Assembly (NCBI RefSeq): GCF_003627995.1
Contig: NZ_CP032707.1
Span: forward strand, 231,001-295,000
DNA from: Brevundimonas naejangsanensis
GTDB taxonomy: Bacteria > Pseudomonadota > Alphaproteobacteria > Caulobacterales > Caulobacteraceae
Direction of reading: 5' to 3'
Length of the DNA stretch: 64,000 nt
The notes under the pieces are model-generated. The model was not told the origin of the DNA. It saw nothing but the letters and a program-made list of their open reading frames with translations, and did no database searches. Below, one piece after another: positions 27,003-36,840 of the stretch. Position 1 is the stretch's first letter. Each line of letters starts with the position of its first letter. Made by a program: the position numbers and the translations under genes.

Positions 27003-27824
27003 ATGCTGATCGCCGCCCTCGCTGCCCTCGCCCTGTCCGCCTCCGGGGAGGCGACGCCACCCGCGGCCCAACCGGCCGCCCCCGCTTTCGACGGGCGACT
27101 GGAGACCCTTCGCCGCTATCCCTCCGACGCGCGCCAGGGCGTCGCCGTCGGCCCGAACGACGTCTATGCCGTCTCCAACTGGTCCCTGACCCGCTACGAC
27201 AAGGCGACCGGCGAGAAGAAGGCCGAGTGGTCGGGCGATCCGAGGCGCTTCCCCCACATCAACTCCTGCACCGTGATCGCCGCCGAGTTGGTCTGCGCCA
27301 GCTCCAACTTCCCCAGCACGCCGCACGTCAGCACGGTCGAGGTCTTCGACCCGCAGGACCTGCGTCACGTCCGCACCATCGCCCTGGGCCTGGGGACCGG
27401 CTCACTGACCTGGATCGAGCGTCACGACGGCGCCTGGTGGGGCATGTTCGCCAACTACGACGGGCGCGGCGGCGAGGCTCCGCGCGACCATCGCCACACC
27501 ACCTTGGTCCGCTTCGACGATCAGTGGCGGCGCTCCGAAAGCTGGGCCCTTCCCGCCTCCATCCTGGAGCGGATCGCGCCGATGAGCATTTCCGGCGGCG
27601 GCTGGGGACCAGATGGCCGCCTCTACCTTAGCGGCCACGACCACCCCGAGCTCTACGTCGTCGCCTTCTCCAAGGGCGGCGGCGTGCTGGACCACGTCGA
27701 GACCCTGGGCATGGAGGCCGAGGGGCAGGCTGTCGACTGGGACGAAAGCACGCCAGGCGTGCTTTACGGCATCACCCGCCGCACGCGTGAAATCCTGGCC
27801 ATGAAAGCGCGGGACGGCGATTAA
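27003..27824 (+). CDS. exported beta-propeller-like protein of unknown function
   Basis: A 273-residue protein with an N-terminal signal peptide-like segment (MLIAALAALALSASG). The body shows repeated short blade-like segments such as GVAVGPNDVYAVSNWSLTRYD, TVEVFDPQDLRHVRTI and WGPDGRLYLSGHDHPELYVV, typical of NHL/WD-type propellers. It directly follows a TonB receptor and may help in ligand capture, but no enzymatic residue set is recognised. Start ATG 27003 has a weak ribosome site (GAAAGC). Confidence 0.65.
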   Translation: MLIAALAALALSASGEATPPAAQPAAPAFDGRLETLRRYPSDARQGVAVGPNDVYAVSNWSLTRYDKATGEKKAEWSGDPRRFPHINSCTVIAAELVCASSNFPSTPHVSTVEVFDPQDLRHVRTIALGLGTGSLTWIERHDGAWWGMFANYDGRGGEAPRDHRHTTLVRFDDQWRRSESWALPASILERIAPMSISGGGWGPDGRLYLSGHDHPELYVVAFSKGGGVLDHVETLGMEAEGQAVDWDESTPGVLYGITRRTREILAMKARDGD

Positions 27825-27945
27825 TGCGCTGCGAGCAGGCGTGGCGACCCACGTCGGAAGCGGCGGTTCAGGGATGTCGGAAATGCGCCAGATTCGGACA
27901 TTCCCCAGCATGCGAAAACGCGACGTTCAGCTGGGGCGGTGACCC

Positions 27946-28890
27946 CGGGGTGGCACGTGGACGCCGTCGACCCTGCATGGCGACCGCCGCACCGGCAGGA
28001 CGGCATCCTGCACCAGGAACTCTATACCCGCGTCCGGGTCTTCAACCGGCGCAAGTTTCGCAAGCATCCCGACACCGGCAAACACACGTCCGTCCTGAAT
28101 CCGCCCGAGAAGTGGATCCGCGAACCGGTCCCCGACCTGCGCATCATCGATGACGAGCTGTGGACGCGCGTTCAGAACAGCAAGGCCGAATTGTCCACCC
28201 TGCCCGCCGCTCATGGCCGTAAACCGAAGCGGCTGCTCTCTGGCCTGATGAAGTGCGACCAGTGCAGCTCCGCCATGACGCTCAAGGGCGGCAAGTATAT
28301 CTGTTCCGGCCACTACGACCGCGGCGCCGCGACCTGCACAAACGGCAAGATCATCGCCGCGACCACGGTTGAGCGGCGCGTGCTGGCTGGCGTGAAGACG
28401 CACCTGGTCTCGCCCGAGGCGATCGCCATGGCGGTGACTCTGTACCGGGAAGCCGCCGAGGAGCACCAACGCATGGTCGAGCGCGAGCGAGCGCCCATGG
28501 AGAAGGAGCTGGTCGAAATTGGCCGGCAACTGGAAAGGGCCCAAGTCATGTTCATGGCGGGCGTGGTCGACCTCAACACGCTCAAGGCCCGAACCGCGCC
28601 GCTGGAAGAACGCCGACATGAGCTGAACGCCCTGCTGTCCGTAGCCGCGCCCCAAAACGTGCAGCTGCACCCCGGCGTCGCCGAGGCCTAACAGCGCCTG
28701 GCCGAAGATCTTCAGCAAGCCCTGGAGGGCGACGCCGGCGAAGATCTGCGCGCCGAATTGCGCAAGCTGATAGAGCGCGTGGACTTCATCCCGCTGGACG
28801 GCCTGGGCAAGTTCGACCTGCGGGTGCACGGCAGCCTGGCCGTCCTGCTCGGCCTGCCAACCAGGCCCAGAAAGCAGAAAACCCCCGTAG
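27946..28890 (+). pseudogene. decayed large serine recombinase, paralogue of the gene at 59620
   Basis: This remnant aligns with the C-terminal two-thirds of the intact recombinase encoded at 59620-61233 (for example GILHQELY, VFNRR, KHPDTG, KRLLSGLMKC, NGKIIAA and RVDFIP). The N-terminal catalytic domain is missing. A one-base shift near 28003 separates TPSTLHGDRRTG from the rest, and an in-frame TAA at 28689-28691 interrupts QLHPGVAEA. It runs directly into the tRNA-derived repeat, as does the intact gene. It is the dead integrase of the 18.9-28.9 kb segment. Confidence 0.85.
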
Positions 28891-28976
28891 CGAGGGCTGC
28901 GGGGGTTTGGGATCTTGGGTGCGGGAGCAGGATTTGGTCGATACCTCACACCTATAATCAGCTTCATATCGTAGTT
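28878..28976. repeat. right copy of att-like direct repeat with tRNA-fMet 3' end
   Basis: The first 59 bases match 18852-18910 exactly, and partial similarity continues past the identical part. The tRNA-derived core is 28916-28936. To its left is the decayed recombinase tail, and to its right a non-tRNA arm related to that at 18911. It is read as the junction between two tandem integrated elements. Confidence 0.75.
28879..28908 (-). terminator. hairpin terminator in the right att-like repeat
   Basis: This is the same stem as at 18853-18882 (AAACCCCCG / CGGGGGTTT), followed on the minus strand by TTTTCTGCTTTC. The intact tRNA-fMet gene has a different hairpin in the equivalent place. Confidence 0.5.
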
Positions 28977-29770
28977 GCGCACACCGCACCTCAAAGTCGG
29001 TACGCGCCGAAGGCGGGGGGTTGGCTATCTCGCCGACGACACCCGGCGTACGATCGCATAGGGTGCTGGAATGCATGACTGATGCCCTGACCTGCAGCGG
29101 CGAGATTTCGCCTCCCCAAGCGCCGATCTCCCGCTAGGCAGAACTGGCGAGTTGTTGGGGAAACGCAGCATGCTTCCTGGGCGGCATCGGCCTCTGCGTT
29201 GGCAGTTTCCTGGGCCTGGTCAGCTAGCGTCTGCCGCGCGGAGAGGACGTCGTATATTCAGGCGTTCGCGCTGCAGCGGGCGCGGGTTCGCTCGCAAGCC
29301 ATGGCGTATGATCCCAGTCGTCAGCTAGGCGTTGACGCGGGGGCGTTGCTAGAACTGCGGCTCGACCATTCCCCGGCGCTATCCGTTGATCGACGCCAGG
29401 GCTGGCCTGATCGGGACCCGGGCCGTGCTCCACTCCACTGATCTCGCGACGGCGGTGATGACGTTGCTGATTGCCCTGGTTGATGTCGATTTTCCAGTTG
29501 CCCGATCAGTCGACCCGGCTCCTGTCGTCACCGGCGCTAGCAACGCCCCTGATCGGCGCAGCCGTGGCGTTTGGCGGATCGTGGCTGCTTGCGTGAGCCT
29601 AATCGTCGCGCGAGACGGGTGAGTCGAGAGCGTTTAATTCCGGCTGAGTGCCGGGTGCCAAGGCCGGCCGGAGCGGTCTACTCAGCTGGCTGGGTTAAGC
29701 TAGGCCGCACCTACGCATATCGGGAAGTAAGAAAACGCTGGAAATGCGCTCCGCCACAGTTGCGGGAAAA
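28977..29770. other. about 800 bases without a recognisable gene
   Basis: Short open frames exist on both strands but none has a clear ribosome site, motif or domain. One frame (about 29386-29620) is partly hydrophobic. The stretch may be decayed DNA between the junction repeat and the Rhs module. Confidence 0.45.
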
Positions 29771-29995
29771 CTAAAAACCAAGCCGCCTTTTTAAGAACTT
29801 AATCGCTATCAAGGCCACCGACAAAACTGTCAGAGCAGCGCCGCCATAAAGCGCAATATAAGCTATAACTAAATATATAATATTACCTAAAAGCAAATTC
29901 CAAGGAGGCATAGATCCGAATAATACTGCACCACCAACCAAAGCAACGCCAAAGAGAAGCAATGAAAATAACTTGCCATATGTAAATCTAGACAA
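29771..29995 (-). CDS. small membrane protein, candidate immunity protein of the Rhs module
   Basis: A 74-residue protein with about three membrane helices (LLLFGVALVGGAVLFG, LLLGNIIYLVIAYIALYGGAAL, VLSVALIAI) and a basic C-terminus (KFLKRRLGF). The TTG at 29995 is chosen because AGGAGGAG lies five to six bases upstream; a longer TTG-started version reaches 30016. It begins 26 bases after the stop of the Rhs gene on the same strand and shares its AT-rich composition. This position and size are typical of an immunity gene behind a polymorphic-toxin tip. No family is recognised and the role is inferred. Confidence 0.6.
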   Translation of the reverse strand: MSRFTYGKLFSLLLFGVALVGGAVLFGSMPPWNLLLGNIIYLVIAYIALYGGAALTVLSVALIAIKFLKRRLGF

Positions 29996-30021
29996 AATAA
30001 CTCCTCCTATCCACAAGGAAA

Positions 30022-33000
30022 CTAGCAGAAAGATACTCGCCGCTCACACCCAACCCTTGTTCCAACCGCGCGCTGCCCCGTGAACGAACCACCCAAATTT
30101 CCACTCAGAACCGACGTTCCGGCCGCTTCCGCGGCCCGCCTCCTCGGATCCTCAATAACCTCTCTATCGGCCGCGCTATTTCTAGAACCAGGCAGAGCCC
30201 CATACTCAGAATCCCTACTTCCGGTCAATGCCTCCCAAACATCAGCGCCAACGCTATTAGAATTCATCTGAGAACCATACAATTTATTGTTATCATTTAC
30301 ACTATTAGTAACAGAAGTCGCAATGGAAATTGCGTCGCTGAAGGACATATTTGGCAACTCAATAGAATCTCTAATAATGATATTCACACCCTGCTCCCTC
30401 AAGACCTTCGTATCCGTACTCATATAGGAAGGCAGAGTTTCCGCTCTCAGCCTGATCCCACCCCACGTAACAACTGGCCCTCCTCGCGATATGAATGCCC
30501 GGCCAGTCACCATATCACGGATCACGATAAGCTGGTGATGCATCCCAGCCCCAGGAAACGCCGGAACCTCATATGATCGACGCTCAACGGCAACCTGCAT
30601 CCCCGTCGGGTCGGTCTTATTCACCGGATCGTTTGCGACATAGAGATACAGGTTGGGATCGTCCTTCGTCCCGATAGGATCGGTGGACAGAAATTGTCCC
30701 AACTGCGGATGGTAGTAGCGCGCGCGGTACTGCCATAAACCCGTCTCCGGATCGTACTGCCGCCCAGTGTAGCCGAACGGGCTGCCGCTCGGCGGGGCGG
30801 TCAGGGCGGTTCCGTCCAAGGCCGTGCCCAGCTCCCCGTTCGGAGAGTAGTTGACCAGGGAGACGGGCGCGCCCGAGGCGTTGGAGGTGGCGACCACGCT
30901 GCCCTGATGGTCGGTGTGGTGCCAGTAGATGATCCCATTGGCCCCGAGCGAGGCCAGACGACCGTCCATCGCCCCCGAGCCGTCCGGAATGAAGCGGCGC
31001 AGGATATTGCCCGCCCCGTCCATCTCGGCCACCTCGTCCGCGCCCGACCACAGGGTGCGGGTGGTGACGCCGTCGACGGTCTTCATCGTGCGACGATCCT
31101 CGCCGTCATAGGCATAGGCCGCGGTCATGCCCGGCCGGCTGACGCCGACCAGACGATTGCCCAGGGCCCAGATGTAGGTCGCCCCCTGGAAGCTGGCCAG
31201 ATTGCCGTTGGCGTTGAAGATCAGCGCCTGCCCCGCCTGAGACCCGACCTGGTTCAGGTTGTTAGCCGGACCATAGGCGCGGGCGTAGGCCGTCGTCGGC
31301 AGCCATTCCAGCTCCAGCCGCGTGAAGTCGATCGAGGTCACGCGACCGGCCGCGTCTCGGCCGTAACTCCAGCCGCCCGCCACCTGCCCGGAGCCGGACG
31401 ACCAGTTGTGCGTCAGGGACTGCAGGTCGCTGTCCGGTCGGAAGACCCATTGGGTATAGGTTCCGTTGGAGCGATCGAGGCGCGTGCGTCGCCCACGAGA
31501 GTCATGGGTGATCGTCGCTGAATGGCCGCCGAAGCTGACGGTCTGCGGGCGATTGGCCGCGTCAAAGGCATAGGTCGCCTCAAAGCCGTCCGGCCATTTG
31601 ATGGAGGTCCGGTTGCCGGCGGCGTCATAGCCATAGGTCAGGGTCTTGGTCGCGTTTCCGATCGCCGCATCCATCGGCTGGACCTGATCGGTCGTCGGGC
31701 GGCCCGCCGTGTCATAGCCGTAGATGTGGACGTCGCGGCGCAGGCTCTCGTCCCACTGGGGATTGGGCTGGGTCGAGACATCCTTCCACACCGGTCGCCC
31801 GGCCAGATCATAGCCCGTGCGGGTGTTGCGCCCCTTCAGATAGGGCGCGCCGGCGTCATGCTCCCAGACCTGCTGGATGCGTCCCGCCTGATCATAATAG
31901 GCGTCCCGGTAGTCGCCGCCCCGCGTCTTGGAGACGACCACCTGACCGCGCTGGTCATTGATGCTCCAGGCCTCGGCGCCGTCGGCGAAGGTGGTGACGA
32001 TCAGGCGCCCCAGACCTTCATAGGTCATCTGGGTCCGGTTGCCGTTGGCGTCGATCTCGGCGCTCTGCAACCCGGCGGCGTTGTACTCGTACTTCCGCCA
32101 GATGTTGGTGTTGATCCCCTCCGGACGCGCGTCGGTCAGGACGCAGGCCGGATCGCCGACGTTGGCGGTGAACCAGCGCTCAACCTGGGTCGGCTGGCTG
32201 ACGGCGTTATAGCTGGTGCGCGTCGCCCGACCGCTCGGGTCCACGGCCACCACGGCGCGGTCCAGCGCGTCATAACAGATGCGGCTGACATCGCCCGAAG
32301 GGTCCGTCACCGTCAGCGGCTTGCCGGTCAGGGAGTAGGTCGTGACCGTCTGCTGCCAGGTCTGGGATCCCTGCCCCCATTCGCGGACATGGGTGAGGTT
32401 GCCATCCAGATCATAGACCCACTGGGTCTGGATATTGGTGGACGCCGGTCCGACCTCGGCCGTCTTGCGGCGAAGGGCGTCGTAGCTGGTCGTCGTGGTG
32501 TTGCCGCGCGGGTCGGTGACGCTGGTCACGTCGCCCGCCGCGTTGCAGCCGTAGGTCGTCGTCAGGTTCAGCCCGCCGAACTGCGACGAAGCGATCGATT
32601 GGCGCAGGCAATAGGCTGGCAAACCGCCCCCGCCCCAGACCTGAGCCGTCTCGATCCCCGTCGGGTCCTGCGTCTTCGTCAGCCGCCCAAAACCGTCGTA
32701 CCAGAAGCGCGTCACGGCCTGGGCGTTCTGATTGTTGCGGGAGTCGAACACCGTCGGCGAACGCTGCTCCTGAACCAGCCCCTGACCGTTGTAGCTGAAG
32801 GTCCACTCGCCTTCGGCCAAGCCGCCGATCGTGGCCGGCAGGATGATCTTCGTCGGCTTGTTCCAGGTCGGGTGATACTCCGCCTTCGTCGTGATGGTCT
32901 GGCACCACCAGGCGTCCGCGCCGCAGCCCGCCTTCGGCATCTGCGTCTTCTCGATGACGTTGCCACGCTCATCGTACTTGAACATCGTCACGTCGCCCCA

Positions 33001-36000
33001 GGCCGAGGTCCGCGATACCAGACGCCTGCGTCCGTCATAGGTCGCCGTCGACACCCGTCCCATCTCGTCGATGTGACTCTGCAGACGGCCGTCTTTGGAA
33101 GCCTCAACTGCATAGCGGCCGCCCAACGGATCTTGTCGCTCGCTCCGGAAGCCCTCTGCGATGAAGAACTGATGCGCGCTCCGCGCCCCAGGGGTCGCAA
33201 TAGCGATCGCATCGCGCGCCTCCATAACGCGATCGAGGCTATCGTAAGTATAGCGCAAGATCGGCATCGACGCGCTCGACGGCCCATAGACCTCGTCGAG
33301 CCGGTACCTTTGCTTGACACCCGAAGCGACCGAGATCGTAAAACGATGCACCCGACCAAGCGCATCCGTATGGCTCAGCTGATTGCCGAAGCCGTCTCGT
33401 TCGATCAGCACGGCGCGCGAAGCATTCGCTCCGTCGCGGAAACCGCCCTTGCCGCTGTCGATAAAGGTGATCTTGGCGCCGAGGTTGTTCTTCACTTCCG
33501 TCAGTTCGGAAGGGAGGTAGGTATTGGATTGCGTGTAGACGAGATCGACGTTCACGCCGGATGGGAAGGACCATTTCGTCATGCGGAAGCCGCGGCTGAT
33601 GCGGCAATCCACATCGCTCTCAAAATAGGTTCCAAAGTGCTGCACGCTGCCGTCTGCAGCGCGCAGTTGGAACGACATCCCCGAGTAATTCCAGCCTCGG
33701 CTGGTGATATAGAAAACACTGCCGTCATGGCACCCTGGGTCGATCGCCAGGGGCGTTCGGGCGCCCGTTTGCGTAAGGCTCGCAAAAGCAGACGCTCCGG
33801 GCGTGAACCAGGCGCCGGCGTGATCCCGAATGAACTGTCGCCCATCCGTTCCGACGGTTGTCGACACCACATTGCCGACGATCTGTCGCGCCCACCAGGC
33901 GCTCGACAGGACCGCCGCTACGTCTCGTTTCATTTCATCCGACGGCGTCGGCGCGGTCGATTGGTAAATGTCCTGAAGCACCAGGAAAGCAGCGACAGTG
34001 CCAACGGCCGCCCGCACATCCGACGCTCCCATAGCTTCCAGCCCGCTGCTAGAAATGGCGAGTTGGGTGTTCCAGTTCGTGGTCCACGGCCCCCTGGGAG
34101 GAACATTGGTTCCCGGCGCATCGAACTGCTCGACGGTCCCGCCGTTCCATTCAATCGCTGCGGTCAGACTGTAAGGGAATTCGCCCTGTCCGACGCTTAG
34201 CGACGCCGGACTCGTGTAGTTCACGCTTCCCGTCGTGAGATTGACGCCAGCGGCTCCCGAACGATCGACAAAGCCGTCTTTCATCGCGTCCGCGGGTTTG
34301 GCCGGATCATAGTGAGCGACGTGAATCGGCTCAGCTCCACCGCCGCCACCCTTAGCGTTTTTGTACGGGCCGATGGTGACATGAGCGATCTCGACTGGCT
34401 CACCGGCAAGGTCGAACCGCGTCGCGACCAAGGCTCCGCCTCGCTGCATCGAAAATCTGTGTCGATAGATATAGGGCTGAGAGTCCGGCGTATATGTTCC
34501 AGCACGCTGTCCCGGCCCAAGAAAGGCGTCCTCCGAAGCGGTGACCCGGAACCCAGCGTCGGCGTATTGCTGAATAGCTTCCGCTACACGCCCTCGCCGG
34601 CTGGTCATTTCCGCTGAACCGATGGCCGGTTCGCCGCCTCCATGGGTGCCCATCGAATTGGTCGTTGTCTGGCCCTCCACCTTCGTCAACGCCAAAGCCT
34701 CGAAAGCGTTGGTTGCGTCGTAGCGATAGAAACGCCGCGCCCCCGTGCCGCCGGCTTGCTGGTCCTCACCGGCAGGCGGAGCATTTCCCCATTCAAATCG
34801 CGTAGCCGTCGAACTCACATCAGGCATATCAGCAATCTGACCGATCACGCTGCCCTCCAGCGTCGCCAGCGTATTGGCGATCGCCTGCGTGGCCGCTCTC
34901 CTCTTGGGGACATCGCTCGTCCAACTGGTCAGACTGAAACCCGTATCGATGTCCACACGATCGGCGCTGTCGGCAACATCATAAGTCCAACGCGCTGCTG
35001 CAGGCGGTGTGGAAAGATTACGAGCGCTCACCCAGCTATCGCCGGCGACGACCCCGATCGAGTAGTGGTGTTGATACGTCGCTTTCGCGATTTGAGCGTG
35101 GATTCCCGCCGCGCGGGAGGCTTGAGCGAGCCATGAGGCTGCGATCGCTTCGCGACGACCATCTCCGGTCGTGCCAGGAGGCGTGTTTCCACATGTTTCA
35201 CATCCCCCCGGATAACGCGGCTTAGGAAGGCGACCGTCGTTCCTTGTCCCCCAACGCTCGACAAAGCCTCTCCCCGTCTCCCCCCATCCGGTGACGATCG
35301 TGAAGGGAATAACAAAGTCGACGCGCTTTTGGACGACCGTATCCATATAGGTCCCGGCGACTCCGCCCGCACCGTTTGCTACATAAGGAGAATTCAGCGT
35401 CAGCGTCAGATCGCCATAGCTCAAGCGAGCGCTATGAGGTTCCCCAAAGCCAACAATACGCGTTCCACGACCGAACCCGTCGGTAACCGTAAGCCAACCG
35501 GTCGAACTCGTACCCGAAACGGCGTAGGAGGTGGATAGCGTCAGTTTTTGACCATAGATATCATCGGAATAGAACTGATGACTGAGCGCAACGGGATGCG
35601 TCCCGTCCGGGAAAGCCTTGGTAAGAGAAACGTGCAGCGACGCCCGATAGGCATCCGGCACATTCCCGGTCCATGTCCGCTGAACATTTGAAGGATAAGG
35701 CAGTGCCGCCTGCCTGATCCCACCCACCGGAATGGCCAAGGGCGCGATGCTGCGACCTCCAATAAGGTCGTCGAGATCGCCGTTCGGCATGGCCTGATCA
35801 ATATAGAAGCGCAGCGCCGCAGCTCTACCATTGAGCTGCGCCTGCAGGCCTGCGGCGTTCATAGAGCGAACGAACGGAACGTTTCCGGCGACACCACTCT
35901 GCCCTCCGCTCAAGGCCTGCGACAGAGCCTGGCCTGGCGTCAATCCGGACACCGCAGTGAGATCTGCCCCAGCTTTCGTAGTATAGGGCTTGTACGAGGG

Positions 36001-36696
36001 GTCAAAAACGACCGGCGCCCCTTCAACTATCGCCTCCACCCACACATGACCCAACGTCACACTGCTCAGCGACGCAGACCCATAATTACAATCCGCTACC
36101 GTCGTTGAATTTACGCTAGCGGGTATACCGCCATTCGCCAGCAACTGGCAGGCCGCTGTAGCATTGGAAATCCCCGTCCATGCGGAGAACTGAGCTCCCG
36201 TCAGTTCAATTGTACCGACCTTGTAGCTGGCGGTGATCCCCGCAGCACGGAACAAGCCCACCAGGAGCTGAGCCTGATCAAAAGGATTGCCGCTGCGATC
36301 AATGAGGGCGCCCAGCCCCCCCTTTCCAACGCCATACGTAAACGTCGTATCCACGCCATTTCTGACGAATGCGAATATCTGATCCGGATCGTTTCGCAGC
36401 GCTCGCGCCCATTCGGTAAACTCGGCATAGGGAGCATTGAGGGGCGTTCCAGAGCCGACAGCGATACTGTTCGTCGAGGTCAAGGACGTTGAATAATAGC
36501 TATTCGCGGCGCTCGGAGAAATTAAGGGAGCCGCACCGATCTTGACCGATCCAGAGGGCACAGATGATGAAAGCTCCGGCTCGTCGGTTTCTTCTTGGGC
36601 CAACGTCCGAGAGACGATAGCGCCCGCCCCCAACACAGCGACCCCAGCAATCAAGCCGACGATAGCGCGCGTCTTGCCAACCCTGAATCCAAGCAC
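30022..36696 (-). CDS. giant Rhs/YD-repeat protein with transglutaminase-like N-domain and variable C-terminal tip
   Basis: About 2,224 residues. A GTG start at 36696 is preferred over ATG 36720 because GAGGGGG lies six bases upstream. A signal peptide/anchor (VGLIAGVAVLGAGAIV) is followed at about residues 90-240 by a transglutaminase-like domain (GNPFDQAQLLVGLFRAAGI ... HVWVEAIVEGAPVVFDPSYK). The His and Asp are present, but the usual Cys position holds another residue. Many YD repeats (YDAAGNR type) follow, then the Rhs core end YYHPQLGQFLSTDPIG...NDPVNKTDPTG. The last 190 residues (DNA 30025-30594) are AT-rich, unlike the rest, as expected for a swappable toxin tip. Sec export is implied. 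A small membrane protein gene follows. Confidence 0.85.
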   Translation of the reverse strand: MLGFRVGKTRAIVGLIAGVAVLGAGAIVSRTLAQEETDEPELSSSVPSGSVKIGAAPLISPSAANSYYSTSLTSTNSIAVGSGTPLNAPYAEFTEWARALRNDPDQIFAFVRNGVDTTFTYGVGKGGLGALIDRSGNPFDQAQLLVGLFRAAGITASYKVGTIELTGAQFSAWTGISNATAACQLLANGGIPASVNSTTVADCNYGSASLSSVTLGHVWVEAIVEGAPVVFDPSYKPYTTKAGADLTAVSGLTPGQALSQALSGGQSGVAGNVPFVRSMNAAGLQAQLNGRAAALRFYIDQAMPNGDLDDLIGGRSIAPLAIPVGGIRQAALPYPSNVQRTWTGNVPDAYRASLHVSLTKAFPDGTHPVALSHQFYSDDIYGQKLTLSTSYAVSGTSSTGWLTVTDGFGRGTRIVGFGEPHSARLSYGDLTLTLNSPYVANGAGGVAGTYMDTVVQKRVDFVIPFTIVTGWGETGRGFVERWGTRNDGRLPKPRYPGGCETCGNTPPGTTGDGRREAIAASWLAQASRAAGIHAQIAKATYQHHYSIGVVAGDSWVSARNLSTPPAAARWTYDVADSADRVDIDTGFSLTSWTSDVPKRRAATQAIANTLATLEGSVIGQIADMPDVSSTATRFEWGNAPPAGEDQQAGGTGARRFYRYDATNAFEALALTKVEGQTTTNSMGTHGGGEPAIGSAEMTSRRGRVAEAIQQYADAGFRVTASEDAFLGPGQRAGTYTPDSQPYIYRHRFSMQRGGALVATRFDLAGEPVEIAHVTIGPYKNAKGGGGGAEPIHVAHYDPAKPADAMKDGFVDRSGAAGVNLTTGSVNYTSPASLSVGQGEFPYSLTAAIEWNGGTVEQFDAPGTNVPPRGPWTTNWNTQLAISSSGLEAMGASDVRAAVGTVAAFLVLQDIYQSTAPTPSDEMKRDVAAVLSSAWWARQIVGNVVSTTVGTDGRQFIRDHAGAWFTPGASAFASLTQTGARTPLAIDPGCHDGSVFYITSRGWNYSGMSFQLRAADGSVQHFGTYFESDVDCRISRGFRMTKWSFPSGVNVDLVYTQSNTYLPSELTEVKNNLGAKITFIDSGKGGFRDGANASRAVLIERDGFGNQLSHTDALGRVHRFTISVASGVKQRYRLDEVYGPSSASMPILRYTYDSLDRVMEARDAIAIATPGARSAHQFFIAEGFRSERQDPLGGRYAVEASKDGRLQSHIDEMGRVSTATYDGRRRLVSRTSAWGDVTMFKYDERGNVIEKTQMPKAGCGADAWWCQTITTKAEYHPTWNKPTKIILPATIGGLAEGEWTFSYNGQGLVQEQRSPTVFDSRNNQNAQAVTRFWYDGFGRLTKTQDPTGIETAQVWGGGGLPAYCLRQSIASSQFGGLNLTTTYGCNAAGDVTSVTDPRGNTTTTSYDALRRKTAEVGPASTNIQTQWVYDLDGNLTHVREWGQGSQTWQQTVTTYSLTGKPLTVTDPSGDVSRICYDALDRAVVAVDPSGRATRTSYNAVSQPTQVERWFTANVGDPACVLTDARPEGINTNIWRKYEYNAAGLQSAEIDANGNRTQMTYEGLGRLIVTTFADGAEAWSINDQRGQVVVSKTRGGDYRDAYYDQAGRIQQVWEHDAGAPYLKGRNTRTGYDLAGRPVWKDVSTQPNPQWDESLRRDVHIYGYDTAGRPTTDQVQPMDAAIGNATKTLTYGYDAAGNRTSIKWPDGFEATYAFDAANRPQTVSFGGHSATITHDSRGRRTRLDRSNGTYTQWVFRPDSDLQSLTHNWSSGSGQVAGGWSYGRDAAGRVTSIDFTRLELEWLPTTAYARAYGPANNLNQVGSQAGQALIFNANGNLASFQGATYIWALGNRLVGVSRPGMTAAYAYDGEDRRTMKTVDGVTTRTLWSGADEVAEMDGAGNILRRFIPDGSGAMDGRLASLGANGIIYWHHTDHQGSVVATSNASGAPVSLVNYSPNGELGTALDGTALTAPPSGSPFGYTGRQYDPETGLWQYRARYYHPQLGQFLSTDPIGTKDDPNLYLYVANDPVNKTDPTGMQVAVERRSYEVPAFPGAGMHHQLIVIRDMVTGRAFISRGGPVVTWGGIRLRAETLPSYMSTDTKVLREQGVNIIIRDSIELPNMSFSDAISIATSVTNSVNDNNKLYGSQMNSNSVGADVWEALTGSRDSEYGALPGSRNSAADREVIEDPRRRAAEAAGTSVLSGNLGGSFTGQRAVGTRVGCERRVSFC

Positions 36697-36840
36697 GGTA
36701 AGCCCCCTCAACCGTTGCATTGGAGCGAAGCAAGCACGACGCTCGCGTTTTGAAAACCCCCGTTACGCACTTTTAGTTGTATGGGGTTTACTCGCCCCTA
36801 TCGCCGAGCATAGGCTCCCTCCATCGTCGGGGGGCGGCTC

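Noticed and set aside
27901..28020. Intact start for the recombinase remnant at 27939
   Set aside because: The apparent ATG-like start reads a shifted frame; comparison with the intact paralogue shows a truncated and frameshifted remnant.
29199..29622. Two small proteins in the 29 kb gap
   Set aside because: Neither frame has a ribosome site, a recognisable domain or a coherent hydrophobic pattern, and they overlap out of frame.
31522..34200. 892-codon open frame antisense to the Rhs gene
   Set aside because: It mirrors the repeats of the YD-rich gene and shows no domain of its own.
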